NCBI RefSeq assembly: GCF_035825295.1
Contig: NZ_JAYMGI010000002.1
Span: forward strand, 3,911,001-3,975,000
Reading direction: 5' to 3'
From: Actinacidiphila sp. DG2A-62
GTDB taxonomy: Bacteria > Actinomycetota > Actinomycetes > Streptomycetales > Streptomycetaceae
DNA length: 64,000 nt
The translations under genes and the position numbers were made by a program. The notes under the pieces are model-generated. The model was not told where the DNA came from, searched no databases, and saw only the letters and a program-made list of their open reading frames with translations. Positions 1 through 7,418 of this stretch are shown here, one piece after another (positions within the stretch are counted from its first letter, which is position 1; each line of letters begins with the position of its first letter).

Positions 1-436
1 GGGTGGCCTCGGCGCGGGCTTTGCCGTCGGCGTCGGTGATGACGTCGAACGTCCACGGGGAGCCGTCGCCGGTGCTGAGCAGGCTCCAGCCGGTGCACTC
101 GCCGGCGTCGTCGTAGTGCATGGCCAGCGCGAGGCCGCGGGGGTGGAGCGCCACGCGGTTGAGGAGCCACAGCAGGCCGGAGTCGCGTAGCTCGGCCAGG
201 GGACGGGGCTCGCCCGGCGGGCGGTGCGGGGGGACGTTGGGCGGGGCCGGGGGCTCGGCGGACTTGACGTCGTAGGACTGCGGGAGGCACATGCGGGCGC
301 CGCCGTAGCCGTCCAGGAGCAAACTTGGGTCGTCGGCCAGGCCGATGAGCCGTCCCTGCCACACGGCCTTGTCCGTCGGGTGGGTGACGGTCACCCAGCC
401 GCCCATGTAGCCGAGTAGGGTGTCGCGGTCCGTCAT
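1..436 (-). CDS. hypothetical protein of the phage-like operon, 3' end cut by window edge
   Basis: An open frame reads leftward off the window from ATG at 436, giving at least 145 residues. It starts MTDRDTLLGYMGGWVTV and has no stop before base 1. The start ATG overlaps the TGA of the upstream gene (ATGA), so the two are translationally coupled. I see no catalytic motif, signal peptide or membrane segment. It is the last visible gene of the long minus-strand operon of the first element. Function unknown; the coupling and codon bias make it a real gene. Confidence 0.7.
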   Translation of the reverse strand, partial: MTDRDTLLGYMGGWVTVTHPTDKAVWQGRLIGLADDPSLLLDGYGGARMCLPQSYDVKSAEPPAPPNVPPHRPPGEPRPLAELRDSGLLWLLNRVALHPRGLALAMHYDDAGECTGWSLLSTGDGSPWTFDVITDADGKARAEAT

Positions 437-843
437 GACTCACCGCCAGTGCGGGCCCGGCGGGCGGCCAGCTCCTCGGGGCAGTTGACGGTCCGGCAGC
501 CCTCTTCGACGTAGCAGCCGTGCACGCAGCGCGCCCGGTTGTAGTGCGGGTCCTCGTCGCGGCGTGGTGCCCGCCGCGGCGGGACGGTGGGCCGCTTGTG
601 CCAGCCCATCGGCTCATCCTGCGTCTCGGGATCCCAGGCGGCGACGCTGTCCGCGACGGCCTGCGGGTCGCGCGGGTAGCACCAGCCGTGGTCGTACGCC
701 CAGGCACCGTCTTCGTTCTTCGGCACAGCGACCAGCCGGATGTTGAGGCCATGCCACAGCCACAGGTAGCGGTGCGTGGCGTCGGCGGCGAGTTCGTAGC
801 CTTCCCAGTGCTCATCCAGGATCGGCGGTTCGTTGATCTGCAC
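433..843 (-). CDS. hypothetical cysteine-rich-tail protein, 136 aa
   Basis: The protein starts MQINEPPILDEHWEGYELA. Its C-terminal part has four cysteines (RCVHGCYVEEGCRTVNC) that could bind a metal. The N-terminal 70 residues are rich in Trp and Tyr and resemble no enzyme I know. The stop overlaps the next gene's ATG. Function unknown; probably an accessory early phage protein. Confidence 0.65.
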   Translation of the reverse strand: MQINEPPILDEHWEGYELAADATHRYLWLWHGLNIRLVAVPKNEDGAWAYDHGWCYPRDPQAVADSVAAWDPETQDEPMGWHKRPTVPPRRAPRRDEDPHYNRARCVHGCYVEEGCRTVNCPEELAARRARTGGES

Positions 844-857
844 GGTGGTCCCTTCGG

Positions 858-1004
858 TCAGGACAGGTTGCGGTCGGGCGGCGGTAGCTCGGACCAGCCG
901 AACGGGGACTCGCCCCGGTCCTGGTCGCAGACGACACCGGCGATCTCGGCGAAGAGGGCGTCAGCTCCCGGCGGCGGGGCCGGGGCGGTTGTGGTCGGTT
1001 TCAC
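858..1004 (-). CDS. small hypothetical protein, 48 aa
   Basis: GTG at 1004 overlaps the TGA of the upstream gene (GTGA) and defines a 48-residue product with a Pro/Ala-rich start and an acidic middle, ending in PPPDRNLS. Nothing identifies a function. The evidence is the coupled start and the continuous operon layout; without them it would not stand out. Confidence 0.5.
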   Translation of the reverse strand: MKPTTTAPAPPPGADALFAEIAGVVCDQDRGESPFGWSELPPPDRNLS

Positions 1005-1360
1005 CGGGTTTCCTTCCACCAGAGGAGCATGGGGCAGTAGGGGTCGTGGCGTTCGCCGAGGCTGGTCCACCAGGTCTCGCAGCGGCACTCGGGCGGCAGG
1101 GCGGACGCCCTCTCGATCGCGGCCAGCTCGTCGACCGGCCCGACGTACGGCGCTCCGTGCCGGTAAACGGCGACGACGCGCAGGAGGCGCGCAGCGTGGC
1201 AGAACTCGCGGCGCACGGCGAGGAGCAGCCCGGCCGACGTGGAGAACAGGCCGGCCGCGTACAGGAAGTCGCCAGACGCGAGCGCGGAGGCACCGGCCCA
1301 GGCCGCGAGCAGGTACGCCATCGCGTACAGCGAGACCAACACCATGCGGGCCGCGTTCAC
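1001..1360 (-). CDS. small membrane protein with two predicted TM helices, 119 aa
   Basis: GTG at 1360 overlaps the upstream TGA (GTGA). Two hydrophobic segments, about residues 6-30 (MVLVSLYAMAYLLAAWAG) and 33-55 (FLYAAGLFSTSAGLLLAV), form a likely hairpin. A hydrophilic tail has two close cysteines (PECRCETWW) and another near the end. Function unknown; a membrane protein in a phage early operon could act in exclusion or lysis, but nothing here proves it. Confidence 0.6.
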   Translation of the reverse strand: MNAARMVLVSLYAMAYLLAAWAGASALASGDFLYAAGLFSTSAGLLLAVRREFCHAARLLRVVAVYRHGAPYVGPVDELAAIERASALPPECRCETWWTSLGERHDPYCPMLLWWKETR

Positions 1361-1815
1361 CAGGTCTTCCCTTCCTCGCGCTGGCGGCGCTTTCGCGCGA
1401 CCTCGTACTCGGCGGTCGCGGCGGCCATCGCGAACACCGCCCTGATGGCTTCGGCCAGGTCGTCGGTGCCGTAGCGGTCGGACGGCTCGGCGACCGCCCA
1501 GAACAAGGCGTGCGCGGTGTCCTGGTCGCGGTTCGCCCAGGCGGTGACGAAGTGGGCGGCGAACCGCAGCGGCGGTGGCAGCAGCTCGGCGTCGGCCGGT
1601 CCGTCCGGGCCGATGACCTCCATGCCGAACGAGCTGCCTGGGCTGGCCTCGCGGGCGTCGCTGGACGCGACTTCGGCGAGGGAGCCGAGGAGCGCGTACG
1701 TCGAGCGCGGTCCGGCGTCGACGAGCGGCTGGAGCAGCGCCAGGCCGCGTTCGGTGTCGCCGGCGACGCTGTGCGCCAGCGCGTCCAGGATGGTCTGTGC
1801 TTCGGTGGCGGGCAT
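1357..1815 (-). CDS. hypothetical protein, paralogue of the gene at 8067-8519
   Basis: This 152-residue, mainly helical protein starts MPATEAQTILDALAHSV. Around residues 85-105 it reads PPPLRFAAHFVTAWANRDQD, which matches HPPRLFAVRLVTAYANHDHD in the product of 8067-8519; both are preceded by a helical Ala-rich half. The two are paralogues within one element. Its stop overlaps the GTG of the downstream membrane protein. Function unknown. Confidence 0.65.
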   Translation of the reverse strand: MPATEAQTILDALAHSVAGDTERGLALLQPLVDAGPRSTYALLGSLAEVASSDAREASPGSSFGMEVIGPDGPADAELLPPPLRFAAHFVTAWANRDQDTAHALFWAVAEPSDRYGTDDLAEAIRAVFAMAAATAEYEVARKRRQREEGKTW

Positions 1816-1890
1816 TGCGTCGGGTCCTTTCGGTCGTACGGTGGGGGGCCAGCCCGCCCCCGGTTGCCACGGGGGCGAGCTGGCTGGTCG

Positions 1891-2097
1891 TCAGGCGACG
1901 CGGCGCTCAGCGCCACAGCCGCACGTCTCGGTCCGCAGGTAGTGATCGCGCCGACAGGGATGGCAGCGCCACATGAATCCGGCGCGCAGCGCCACCCTCG
2001 TCACCGCGTTGGTCTCGGTGGCGGTGGTGGCCTCGGCGAGGAGCAGCGTCACGGCCTGCGACTTCAGCTCGTCGTCCAGCACGGGGGACTCGATCAC
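1891..2097 (-). CDS. small zinc-ribbon protein, 68 aa
   Basis: GTG at 2097 overlaps the upstream TGA. The C-terminal half reads FMWRCHPCRRDHYLRTETC and then a further Cys (CGC), a CxxC...CxC arrangement typical of a small zinc ribbon. The N-terminal half is a predicted helix. It is one of several small zinc-binding proteins in this operon. Partner and role unknown. Confidence 0.6.
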   Translation of the reverse strand: MIESPVLDDELKSQAVTLLLAEATTATETNAVTRVALRAGFMWRCHPCRRDHYLRTETCGCGAERRVA

Positions 2098-2324
2098 GGC
2101 GTGATCTCCAGTTCTTCCAGGGGTTGTCCGCTGTCGATGTGGGCGTGCAGCTCGCGCAGGCGGGCCAGCGCCCGGCCGTCGCGGCGGTTGAGCGCCCTGC
2201 GGGCGGGCTCGGGCAGTGCGGCCCAGCAGGCGCCGCACAGGTACCAGCGGGACGGCTTCGGGGTCCGGCAGGCCCGGCACGGGGTCGCCGTGTACGCGCC
2301 GCGCGGCAAGGACTGGCCGGTCAC
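2094..2324 (-). CDS. small zinc-ribbon protein, 76 aa
   Basis: The GTG start at 2324 overlaps the stop of the upstream gene. CRACRTPKPSRWYLCGACW near residues 17-35 gives two CxxC pairs, a classic zinc ribbon, followed by a helical tail (RALARLRELHAHIDSG). It probably binds nucleic acid or protein, but nothing specific can be said. Confidence 0.6.
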   Translation of the reverse strand: MTGQSLPRGAYTATPCRACRTPKPSRWYLCGACWAALPEPARRALNRRDGRALARLRELHAHIDSGQPLEELEITP

Positions 2325-2695
2325 CGCTCGTCCCCCGCCTGCCGGGTGGCCATCTCGTCGTAGGTGTCGAACAGCTCCGGCCAGTCGTCGCCCGGGTGCA
2401 GCACCTCGGGCGGGAGCCGCCGCTGGGCGACGGCCAGGCGCACGCCGATGTGCCGGTGGCCGACGGCGGCCAGCCACCCGGCGCACGCGATCTCGCGGCC
2501 CTCCGGCGTCTTGTGGCACGCGAACAGCGGCGCCCCGATGCCGGGCTCGTGGCCTTCGCGCTGCTCGCTGGTGACGCGCAGCTCCTCGTACCGCGACGCC
2601 GGGAACTCGCCGGGCTCGACGTCCTTACGCCACGGGCAGTTCCCGCACGGGCGGCGCCGGTACGGCACGGCCCCCGAGACGCACCGGGCGGTCAC
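2321..2695 (-). CDS. DUF6283-like protein, 124 aa
   Basis: GTG at 2695 overlaps the upstream TGA. The product has the pattern CGNCPWRKDVEPGEFPASRY, then LFACHKT and CAGWLAAVGH, the conserved cysteine layout I associate with DUF6283 proteins of actinobacteriophages. The cysteines probably bind zinc or an Fe-S cluster. No biochemical role is known to me. The family name is from memory of the motif, not from a search. Confidence 0.65.
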   Translation of the reverse strand: MTARCVSGAVPYRRRPCGNCPWRKDVEPGEFPASRYEELRVTSEQREGHEPGIGAPLFACHKTPEGREIACAGWLAAVGHRHIGVRLAVAQRRLPPEVLHPGDDWPELFDTYDEMATRQAGDER

Positions 2696-3194
2696 GCGGC
2701 AGCCCCGGGTAGGGCGGCGCGGAGCTTGGCCAGGTGCTCGGCGTGCGCGCGGCCGACCTCCGGGGTGCAGTACCGGGCGAGGACCGCGGGGTCCATGCCG
2801 CTGCGGCATTCCGGGCCGATGCCGAGCGTCTTCGACGTCTCGTCGCGCAGTGCCCGCCCGCAGCTCCAGCACCGCGTCCGCAGGTCCGCGAAGCAGCGGG
2901 CCGCGACCTCGGGCCGGCCGCGATGGCGGCCACGACCTTCTCCAGGTACGCGCGCCGCGTCTTCGACCAGGCCGACACGAACTCGACGCGGTCCAGCGGG
3001 TCGGCGGGGAGCTGCCACCGCTGCGGGATCGGCGGGCCGTAGACCGCCCTCGCCGGCCAGGGCCGCAGCGAGTTCGCCCGCGCGGTGCGTACGCGCCGCC
3101 AGTACGTGACCGTGGTGTCGTCGTCCGGGTCCAGGAGGGCGTAGTACCCGTCCTCGACCCGATCCAGCTCGGGCCACTCCAGGGTCGCCGTCAT
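2692..3194 (-). pseudogene. DUF6011-like zinc protein, frameshifted
   Basis: The N-terminal half (MTATLEWPELDRVEDGYYAL to KTRRAYLEKVVAAIAAG) starts at ATG 3194. The C-terminal half (RCFADLRTRCWSCGRALRD, then GIGPECR) lies in another frame and ends at 2692. Adding one C (one G on the plus strand, at the GGG at 2911-2913) joins them into a single protein with a DUF6011-type module, CxxC...GIGPxC. The N-terminal 40 residues are nearly the same as those of the gene at 3680-4081, so the two share a duplicated start. ATG overlaps the upstream stop (ATGA). The break may be a consensus error. Confidence 0.6.
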
Positions 3195-3679
3195 CGGTCA
3201 CCTGCCGTGTCGTCGCCGAACAGGCCGGACAGCTCGTCGGCGTGATCAGTCAGCCAGTCGCTGGCGTACTGCCGGGCGAGGCGGGTGGGCACGCCGCCCT
3301 CCTCGTACATGTCGACCAGGTGCTCCGCGACGGTGCGGGTCTCGGCGTCCGCGTCCGGTTCGTCGGCGATGGGCCTCCACCGTCGGACGACGTCGTACCG
3401 CGGCTCGACCTCCTCGGCCTCGACGGTGTCGCCGTACCAGCCGTGGTTTTCCGGGGGCGGGCCGAGTTCGTAGTCACCCGTGTCCAGCTCGGCTTCGTAG
3501 GTGACGGCGTAGGTCTTGTCGTCGTCGGCGCGGAAGACGCAACGGCGCTGCATCGAGTACTTGAGCGTCGTCACCGGCTCGTCGGCGAGCACGGTCTCGC
3601 TGTACTCGATTTCCTCCGGGCTGTCCGGCGGGACGCCGAGGTCCGCCAGCTGGGCGCGGGTGAACTGCCGCATGGGCAT
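3191..3679 (-). CDS. hypothetical acidic protein, 162 aa
   Basis: It starts MPMRQFTRAQLADLGVPPD at ATG 3679, with a good ribosome site (AAGGAGAG) just upstream. The start directly abuts the TGA of the preceding gene. The protein is acidic, with a beta-rich middle (CVFRADDDKTYAVTYEAEL) and a helical C-terminus. No known motif. Its clear ribosome site suggests it is translated well. Function unknown. Confidence 0.65.
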   Translation of the reverse strand: MPMRQFTRAQLADLGVPPDSPEEIEYSETVLADEPVTTLKYSMQRRCVFRADDDKTYAVTYEAELDTGDYELGPPPENHGWYGDTVEAEEVEPRYDVVRRWRPIADEPDADAETRTVAEHLVDMYEEGGVPTRLARQYASDWLTDHADELSGLFGDDTAGDR

Positions 3680-4081
3680 TCAGATCTCTCCTTCATCGGT
3701 GTGCACCTCGGCCGCCGGTACGGCGAGCTGCTGCTTCGAGGGGTGACGGCCGCCGACGATGAGCGCGCGGGTGACCGCCTGCGGGCCGTACCGTTCGGTG
3801 GCCGCGTCCTGGCCGTGCTCCTCGATGTGCCGAAGCACGTCGCCGGGCACGAAGTCGTTGGGGATAGGGCGAGCCGGCCGCCGGTGCGCGGACCCGCACA
3901 GCAGGCATCCGTTCTCGGCCGTCGGGTCGACGGGGCTGCCGGGGTGCCGCAGGCAGCGGTTCGCCCGCGCGGTGCGCACGCGCCGCCAGTACGTGACCGT
4001 GCCCTCGTCGTCCGGGTCGAGGATCGCGTAGTAGCCGTCCTCGATGGCGTCCAGCTGCGGCCATTCCAGAGTGGCTGTCAT
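3680..4081 (-). CDS. hypothetical protein with duplicated modules, 133 aa
   Basis: ATG at 4081 overlaps the upstream TGA. The first 40 residues (MTATLEWPQLDAIEDGYYAI...) match the start of the gene at 2692-3194. Residues about 41-120 (ANRCLRHPGSPVDPTAENGC, then a second CxxC-like Cys pair, DVLRHIEEHGQDAA, RYGPQAVTRAL) match the end of the gene at 4728-5168. The protein is thus a mosaic of two modules that each occur in a neighbour. The repeated Cys-rich module may bind zinc. Function unknown. Confidence 0.65.
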   Translation of the reverse strand: MTATLEWPQLDAIEDGYYAILDPDDEGTVTYWRRVRTARANRCLRHPGSPVDPTAENGCLLCGSAHRRPARPIPNDFVPGDVLRHIEEHGQDAATERYGPQAVTRALIVGGRHPSKQQLAVPAAEVHTDEGEI

Positions 4082-4728
4082 CAGCTGTCGTCTCCTTCGT
4101 CGTTGGGCTCGGCCGCCGTGTGCTGAGGTTGGGGGGTGGGCCAGGTGCCGGCCGCGATCTGCTGCGAGCGGTGGGTGAGCAGCGCCTCCAGGAAGTCGAT
4201 GTGCCGTTCCAGGCCGCGGCGGTCCGCGCGCCGGGCCACGATGTGGGCCTGGATCGCGTCGGTGCTGGCGTTCTTCGCGAAGCTGTCTAGGTACCGGCGC
4301 TGGACCGGGGCCGGGCTGTTCTGGGTGGCCGCTCTTGGAGCCGGGGCGCTGGCCGCGCCGGTCGGCGGGGTGTCGCCCTCGATCCAGGCGCCCAGCGCCT
4401 CGGCGTGCGCCGCGCGAGCCTTCTCCGTCGCGGCTTCCGCCCGCTCCGCCTCCTGCCGCAGGTCGGCGAGGTGTGGCGGCGGGGTGTCGCCCTCGATCCA
4501 GGCGCCCAGCGCCTCGGCGTGCGCCGCGCGAGCCTTCTCCGTCGCGGCTTCCGCCCGCTCCGCCTCCTGCCGCAGGTCGGCGAGGTGTGGCGCGTGACCC
4601 TCCAGCCGGTCGCGCAGCAAGTCCGGCATGATCGCGGTGAGCTTGGCCGGGGTGCGCTTGACCCCGTGACCGGGATCCAGGCACAGGCGGAGGAAGTCAC
4701 GTACTTCCTCCTCGGTCTGAAACTGCAT
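4081..4728 (-). CDS. coiled-coil protein with a perfect internal 38-residue tandem repeat, 215 aa
   Basis: The protein starts MQFQTEEEVRDFLRLCLDPG. Residues about 47-122 are two identical copies of a 38-residue unit starting PHLADLRQEAERAEAA and ending LGAWIEGDTPP, predicted to form a long charged helix or coiled coil. A second helical region lies near the C-terminus (RGLERHIDFLEALL). The start overlaps the preceding stop (TGATG). The copies are identical in DNA, so the duplication is recent. Confidence 0.65.
   Translation of the reverse strand: MQFQTEEEVRDFLRLCLDPGHGVKRTPAKLTAIMPDLLRDRLEGHAPHLADLRQEAERAEAATEKARAAHAEALGAWIEGDTPPPHLADLRQEAERAEAATEKARAAHAEALGAWIEGDTPPTGAASAPAPRAATQNSPAPVQRRYLDSFAKNASTDAIQAHIVARRADRRGLERHIDFLEALLTHRSQQIAAGTWPTPQPQHTAAEPNDEGDDS
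4363..4590. repeat. 114-bp perfect tandem duplication inside a coding region
   Basis: Bases 4363-4476 are repeated exactly at 4477-4590. The unit is a multiple of three, so it adds 38 residues to the coiled-coil protein without breaking the frame. Identity at synonymous sites shows the copy is young, or that the repeat is homogenised. Confidence 0.85.
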
Positions 4729-5168
4729 CAGGCGTCATCTCCTTCGTCGTTGGGCTCGGCCGCCATGGCGCCGGGCCGCTTGGTGGAGGGGTGGCGGCCA
4801 CCGAGGAGCAGCGCGCGGGTGACTGCCTGCGGCCCGTACCGATCGGTGGCCGCGTCCTGGCCGTGCTCCTCGATGTGCCGAAGCACGTCGCCGGGCACGA
4901 AGTCATTGGGGAGAGGTCGAGCCGGCCGCCGCCGCGCGCTGCCGCACAGCAGGCAGCCGTTCTCGGCCGTCGGATCGACCGGGCTACCGGGGTGCCGCAG
5001 ACAGCGGTTCGCCCTCGCGGAACCACGGGCCGCAGCGACCGCCGCGCGGGCTTTCTCGATCTCGGCCGCCAGCTCGGTGAGCGTGTCGTCGGTCACCTCG
5101 CGCCAGGTCGCGTACTCGCACAGGGCGCGCAGGGACGCGCCGATCGCGGGCAGGAACTCCGGGTTCAC
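4728..5168 (-). CDS. hypothetical protein, 146 aa, with the shared Cys module
   Basis: GTG at 5168 overlaps the stop of the replication-type gene (GTGA). The first 60 residues form a helical domain (VNPEFLPAIGASLRALCEYA, then AAEIEKARAAVAAARG). The rest (ANRCLRHPGSPVDPTAENGC...) is almost the same as the C-terminal module of 3680-4081. Its end abuts the coiled-coil gene through TGATG. Function unknown. Confidence 0.65.
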   Translation of the reverse strand: MNPEFLPAIGASLRALCEYATWREVTDDTLTELAAEIEKARAAVAAARGSARANRCLRHPGSPVDPTAENGCLLCGSARRRPARPLPNDFVPGDVLRHIEEHGQDAATDRYGPQAVTRALLLGGRHPSTKRPGAMAAEPNDEGDDA

Positions 5169-6247
5169 GCGCTGCTCACCGAGCCCAGCTCGGCGCGCTG
5201 CTGGTCGGCGGCGTACACGCAGTCCGGGCACAGGTCGCTGTTCCGCAGCCGGTGTTTCCGGCCGCAGCCGCACACCCGCAGCGGGGCTGTCGGGTCCTCG
5301 GCGGGCCACTGGGGGCGCTCACGGCGGCTCTGGGGGGCTCCCTGGCCACCACCAGCCAGCGGCAGTAGGAACGTGCCCTGGACCGGCTTCTCGGCCGCCG
5401 CCTTGCGGGCCTTCGCCGCCTCGGCCTCCTTGCGGAGACAGCCGCCGCACTGGTCCCGGTCCGGCCGCAGGATGCGCTGACCGCACTCGCAGAACTTCAC
5501 CGCCACGTCGGCGGCGCCGTTCTCGAGACCGCCCGGCCGCGCAGCGGTCGCGGTCGTCTCCTGCCGCTCGGGCGAATCGTCTTCGCCTCGCTCGCCCGCG
5601 CGCTCCTGTGGTTGAGGTACTACACCAGCCATCTCTTGGGGTAGTTCCTGGGTACTACCTGGGTTGTTCGGGCCGCTGTGGCCCGAACCATTCGGGCCGC
5701 TGTGGCCCGAACCCATACGGGCCGCTGTGGCCCGAACCTCGTCGTCCAGGTCGGCATCCAAGTTCGGGCCGCTGTGGCCCGAACTTCCGTCCTCCGGGTC
5801 GCCCTCAGAGTTCGGGCCGCTGTGGCCCGAACTTTCGCCATCGTCCGACTTCTTCGGGCGGGCCGTCTCCTTGAGGTAGTGGGCGGCTGCCTCCCACCCC
5901 GGCCACGGGCAGTTCACCAGCATGTAGAGCGTCGGCTTGCCCCTGCGCCGCTCCCCGATCACCGCCACGACGCCCGCCCGGATCGCCGCCTCCAGGTACC
6001 GCCGAGCGTCCTTCTCGCGACACCCGGAAGCCTTGGCGATGTCCTGGATACGGATCGGCTTCCCGTCGCCGGAGAACCGCAACTGGCCGCTCGCGGACGC
6101 CATCGCCCGCATCGCGTACAGCGTCGTCAGGAACCCGCCCTTGAGGGACGTCGGCATGTCCCGCGTCCACTTCCAGGCCAGGGCGTTGCCGAACTCGTGC
6201 GGCGGGCATCCGGGAGCGCGCCCGGTGTCCTGCTGCTCGTTCGTCAC
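5165..6247 (-). CDS. replication-initiator-like protein with winged-helix N-terminus, iteron linker and two zinc fingers
   Basis: This 360-residue protein begins at GTG 6247. Residues 20-130 look like a phage replication-type winged helix (LRFSGDGKPIRIQDIAKASG, then KDARRYLEAAIRAGVV). The middle has five degenerate SGHSGPN-type repeats encoded by DNA iterons. The C-terminal third has two likely zinc modules: FCECGQRILRPDRDQCGGC and LRVCGCGRKHRLRNSDLCPD. Initiator genes carrying their own origin iterons are known in phages (lambda O) and plasmids. I infer it binds the repeats and starts element replication. No helicase or polymerase motif is present. Confidence 0.6.
   Translation of the reverse strand: MTNEQQDTGRAPGCPPHEFGNALAWKWTRDMPTSLKGGFLTTLYAMRAMASASGQLRFSGDGKPIRIQDIAKASGCREKDARRYLEAAIRAGVVAVIGERRRGKPTLYMLVNCPWPGWEAAAHYLKETARPKKSDDGESSGHSGPNSEGDPEDGSSGHSGPNLDADLDDEVRATAARMGSGHSGPNGSGHSGPNNPGSTQELPQEMAGVVPQPQERAGERGEDDSPERQETTATAARPGGLENGAADVAVKFCECGQRILRPDRDQCGGCLRKEAEAAKARKAAAEKPVQGTFLLPLAGGGQGAPQSRRERPQWPAEDPTAPLRVCGCGRKHRLRNSDLCPDCVYAADQQRAELGSVSSA
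5666..5832. repeat. five iterons, candidate origin of replication
   Basis: Five 23-bp copies lie at 5666-5688, 5690-5712, 5715-5737, 5762-5784 and 5810-5832. Each is an interrupted palindrome: arm GTTCGGGCC, spacer GCTGT, arm GGCCCGAAC; copies 2 and 3 differ only in the first few bases. Start-to-start distances are 24, 25, 47 and 48 bp, close to multiples of about two helical turns, so a bound protein would sit on one face. They lie inside the putative initiator gene. Confidence 0.75.
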
Positions 6248-6339
6248 GGCGTCTCTTCTCGGTCGTGCGGAGGGTGGTGGGGGGAGGTCAGGCAGGGGAG
6301 GGCCAACGCCAGATCGGCGGGCTTTCCTTGATCCCTAAT

Positions 6340-6358
6340 GTGTACACTAGCGTACGCT
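6340..6358. promoter_or_regulatory. paired palindromes upstream of the Phd gene, candidate operator
   Basis: Two perfect palindromes, GTGTACAC (6340-6347) and AGCGTACGCT (6349-6358), lie 26 bp before the Phd start, followed by a further half-site ACGTAC. Phd/YefM antitoxins usually repress their own promoter through such sites. They could also affect the divergent gene starting at 6247. Confidence 0.5.
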
Positions 6359-6383
6359 CACGTACATGGGCTAGCCTCTGCGT

Positions 6384-6581
6384 ATGCCTGCGAACACAAC
6401 CGCCGAGATCGGTGTCCGCGACCTGCGAACCCAGCTGTCCGACGTGCTGCACGAGAGCACCGTCCGAGGCCGGATCACCTACGTGACCAGCCGCGGCCGG
6501 CGAGTTGCGGCGATCGTGCCGGTGGAGATCGCGGAGGCCGCCGAGAGCGCCCAGCAGCCGGGGGAACAGCCCTCGGCCTGA
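6384..6581 (+). CDS. Phd/YefM-family antitoxin-like protein, 65 aa
   Basis: MPANTTAEIGVRDLRTQLSD, then GRITYVTSRGRRVAAIVPVE, is the Phd/YefM fold: an N-terminal dimerising DNA-binding part and a short tail. In this family the N-terminal part binds the operator and the tail neutralises the toxin. The downstream gene starts 15 bp later and is not a Doc, Fic or RelE toxin but a GIY-YIG protein. It is plus-strand and isolated within a long minus-strand operon, so it is a separate transcription unit. Confidence 0.8.
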   Translation: MPANTTAEIGVRDLRTQLSDVLHESTVRGRITYVTSRGRRVAAIVPVEIAEAAESAQQPGEQPSA

Positions 6582-6596
6582 CCGAGGAGAACCGCC

Positions 6597-7034
6597 GTGC
6601 CGCCGCTCGAAGACCAGCCGACAGCCGTGTACCGCCTCTACGGGGCCGACGGGACACTGCTGTACATCGGCTTGACCAACTCGCCTGAGACGCGCTGGAA
6701 GTACCACGCGCTGACGAAGGAGTGGTGGCCGCTCGTCGCGCGGAAGACCGTGGATTGGCGCCCGAACAGGCTCGATGCGGAGCGCACCGAAGCCGCAGCG
6801 ATCCAGGCAGAAGGACCGCGGCACAACTGCATCCACTCGCCTGTCGGACCCGACGACATGCCGCTCCGGGACGCGCGGAGTGCGCTCGGTCCGCCGGTGG
6901 ACAGCGTGCGAAACCACGGAGAGCACCGCTGGATCACGCGGCACGGCCGCCGAGCGGCGGTCGTCGTGCCGCTCGGCTTCTACGAGCAGGCCCTTGCGGA
7001 CCGCGCCGCCCGGGGCGAGACCCCCGCCGGCTGA
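6597..7034 (+). CDS. GIY-YIG nuclease-like protein with a Phd-like C-terminal segment, 145 aa
   Basis: GTG at 6597 has a GAGGAG site upstream. VYRLYGADGTLLYIGLT (residues 11-27) is the GIY-YIG signature, followed by SPETRWKYHA, which contains the usual Arg. A later segment AAIQAEGPRHNC supplies a Glu and an Asn as in UvrC/SLX-type domains. The last 35 residues (WITRHGRRAAVVVPLGFYEQ) repeat the Phd pattern of the preceding antitoxin. So a nuclease domain seems fused to an antitoxin-like strand-helix. I infer a toxin-antitoxin-like or self-limiting nuclease pair; this is not proven. Confidence 0.7.
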   Translation: MPPLEDQPTAVYRLYGADGTLLYIGLTNSPETRWKYHALTKEWWPLVARKTVDWRPNRLDAERTEAAAIQAEGPRHNCIHSPVGPDDMPLRDARSALGPPVDSVRNHGEHRWITRHGRRAAVVVPLGFYEQALADRAARGETPAG

Positions 7035-7036
7035 CG

Positions 7037-7354
7037 TCACGACCGGCCCCCCGCCCTGCGGCGGTACGCGGTCAGGTCGAGCACGCCCGGCGGCAGGACC
7101 GCCGGGCGCTTCTGCGTTGCCCTGCGCTGCCGGGCCGTGCACGTCGCCACGTGCGGGACGTACAACTTCTCCCAGGCCATGATCGGCAGTTCGTCGGTGG
7201 GACGCCGGGACCGAAACGTTCCCGTCCCGTCGCGGTACGCCGCGGTGTTCCCCGTCTCGTCCGGCTCCGGGTCGACGGCAAGGCGCTTCCCGGCGTCGGT
7301 GACCGTCCAGAGCACTTCGCGGTAGCAGTCCCTACAGATGGCGCGGGTGCCCAT
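7037..7354 (-). CDS. hypothetical protein with CxxC, 105 aa
   Basis: It starts MGTRAICRDCYREVLWTVTD, with a CxxC pair; a later Cys (HVATCTARQ) could complete a metal site. It converges on the GIY-YIG gene, the two stops lying 3 bp apart. It begins a new minus-strand block, separated by 64 bp from the lipoprotein gene upstream. Function unknown. Confidence 0.6.
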   Translation of the reverse strand: MGTRAICRDCYREVLWTVTDAGKRLAVDPEPDETGNTAAYRDGTGTFRSRRPTDELPIMAWEKLYVPHVATCTARQRRATQKRPAVLPPGVLDLTAYRRRAGGRS

Positions 7355-7418
7355 CTGCGTCTCCTTCCAGGGGGAACCGGCGAGGTCGCCCCGCCGGGTC
7401 GGCGGGGCGGAACGCGCG

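Noticed and set aside
520..2574. A 684-codon open frame on the plus strand
   Set aside because: It lies opposite a chain of coupled minus-strand genes. Its product is an Arg/Ala/Pro/Gly-rich reading typical of the wrong strand in very GC-rich DNA.
5666..5832. CRISPR array
   Set aside because: Only five copies, irregular spacing with 1-25 bp gaps and palindromic units inside a coding region; no cas genes in the window. Iterons fit better.
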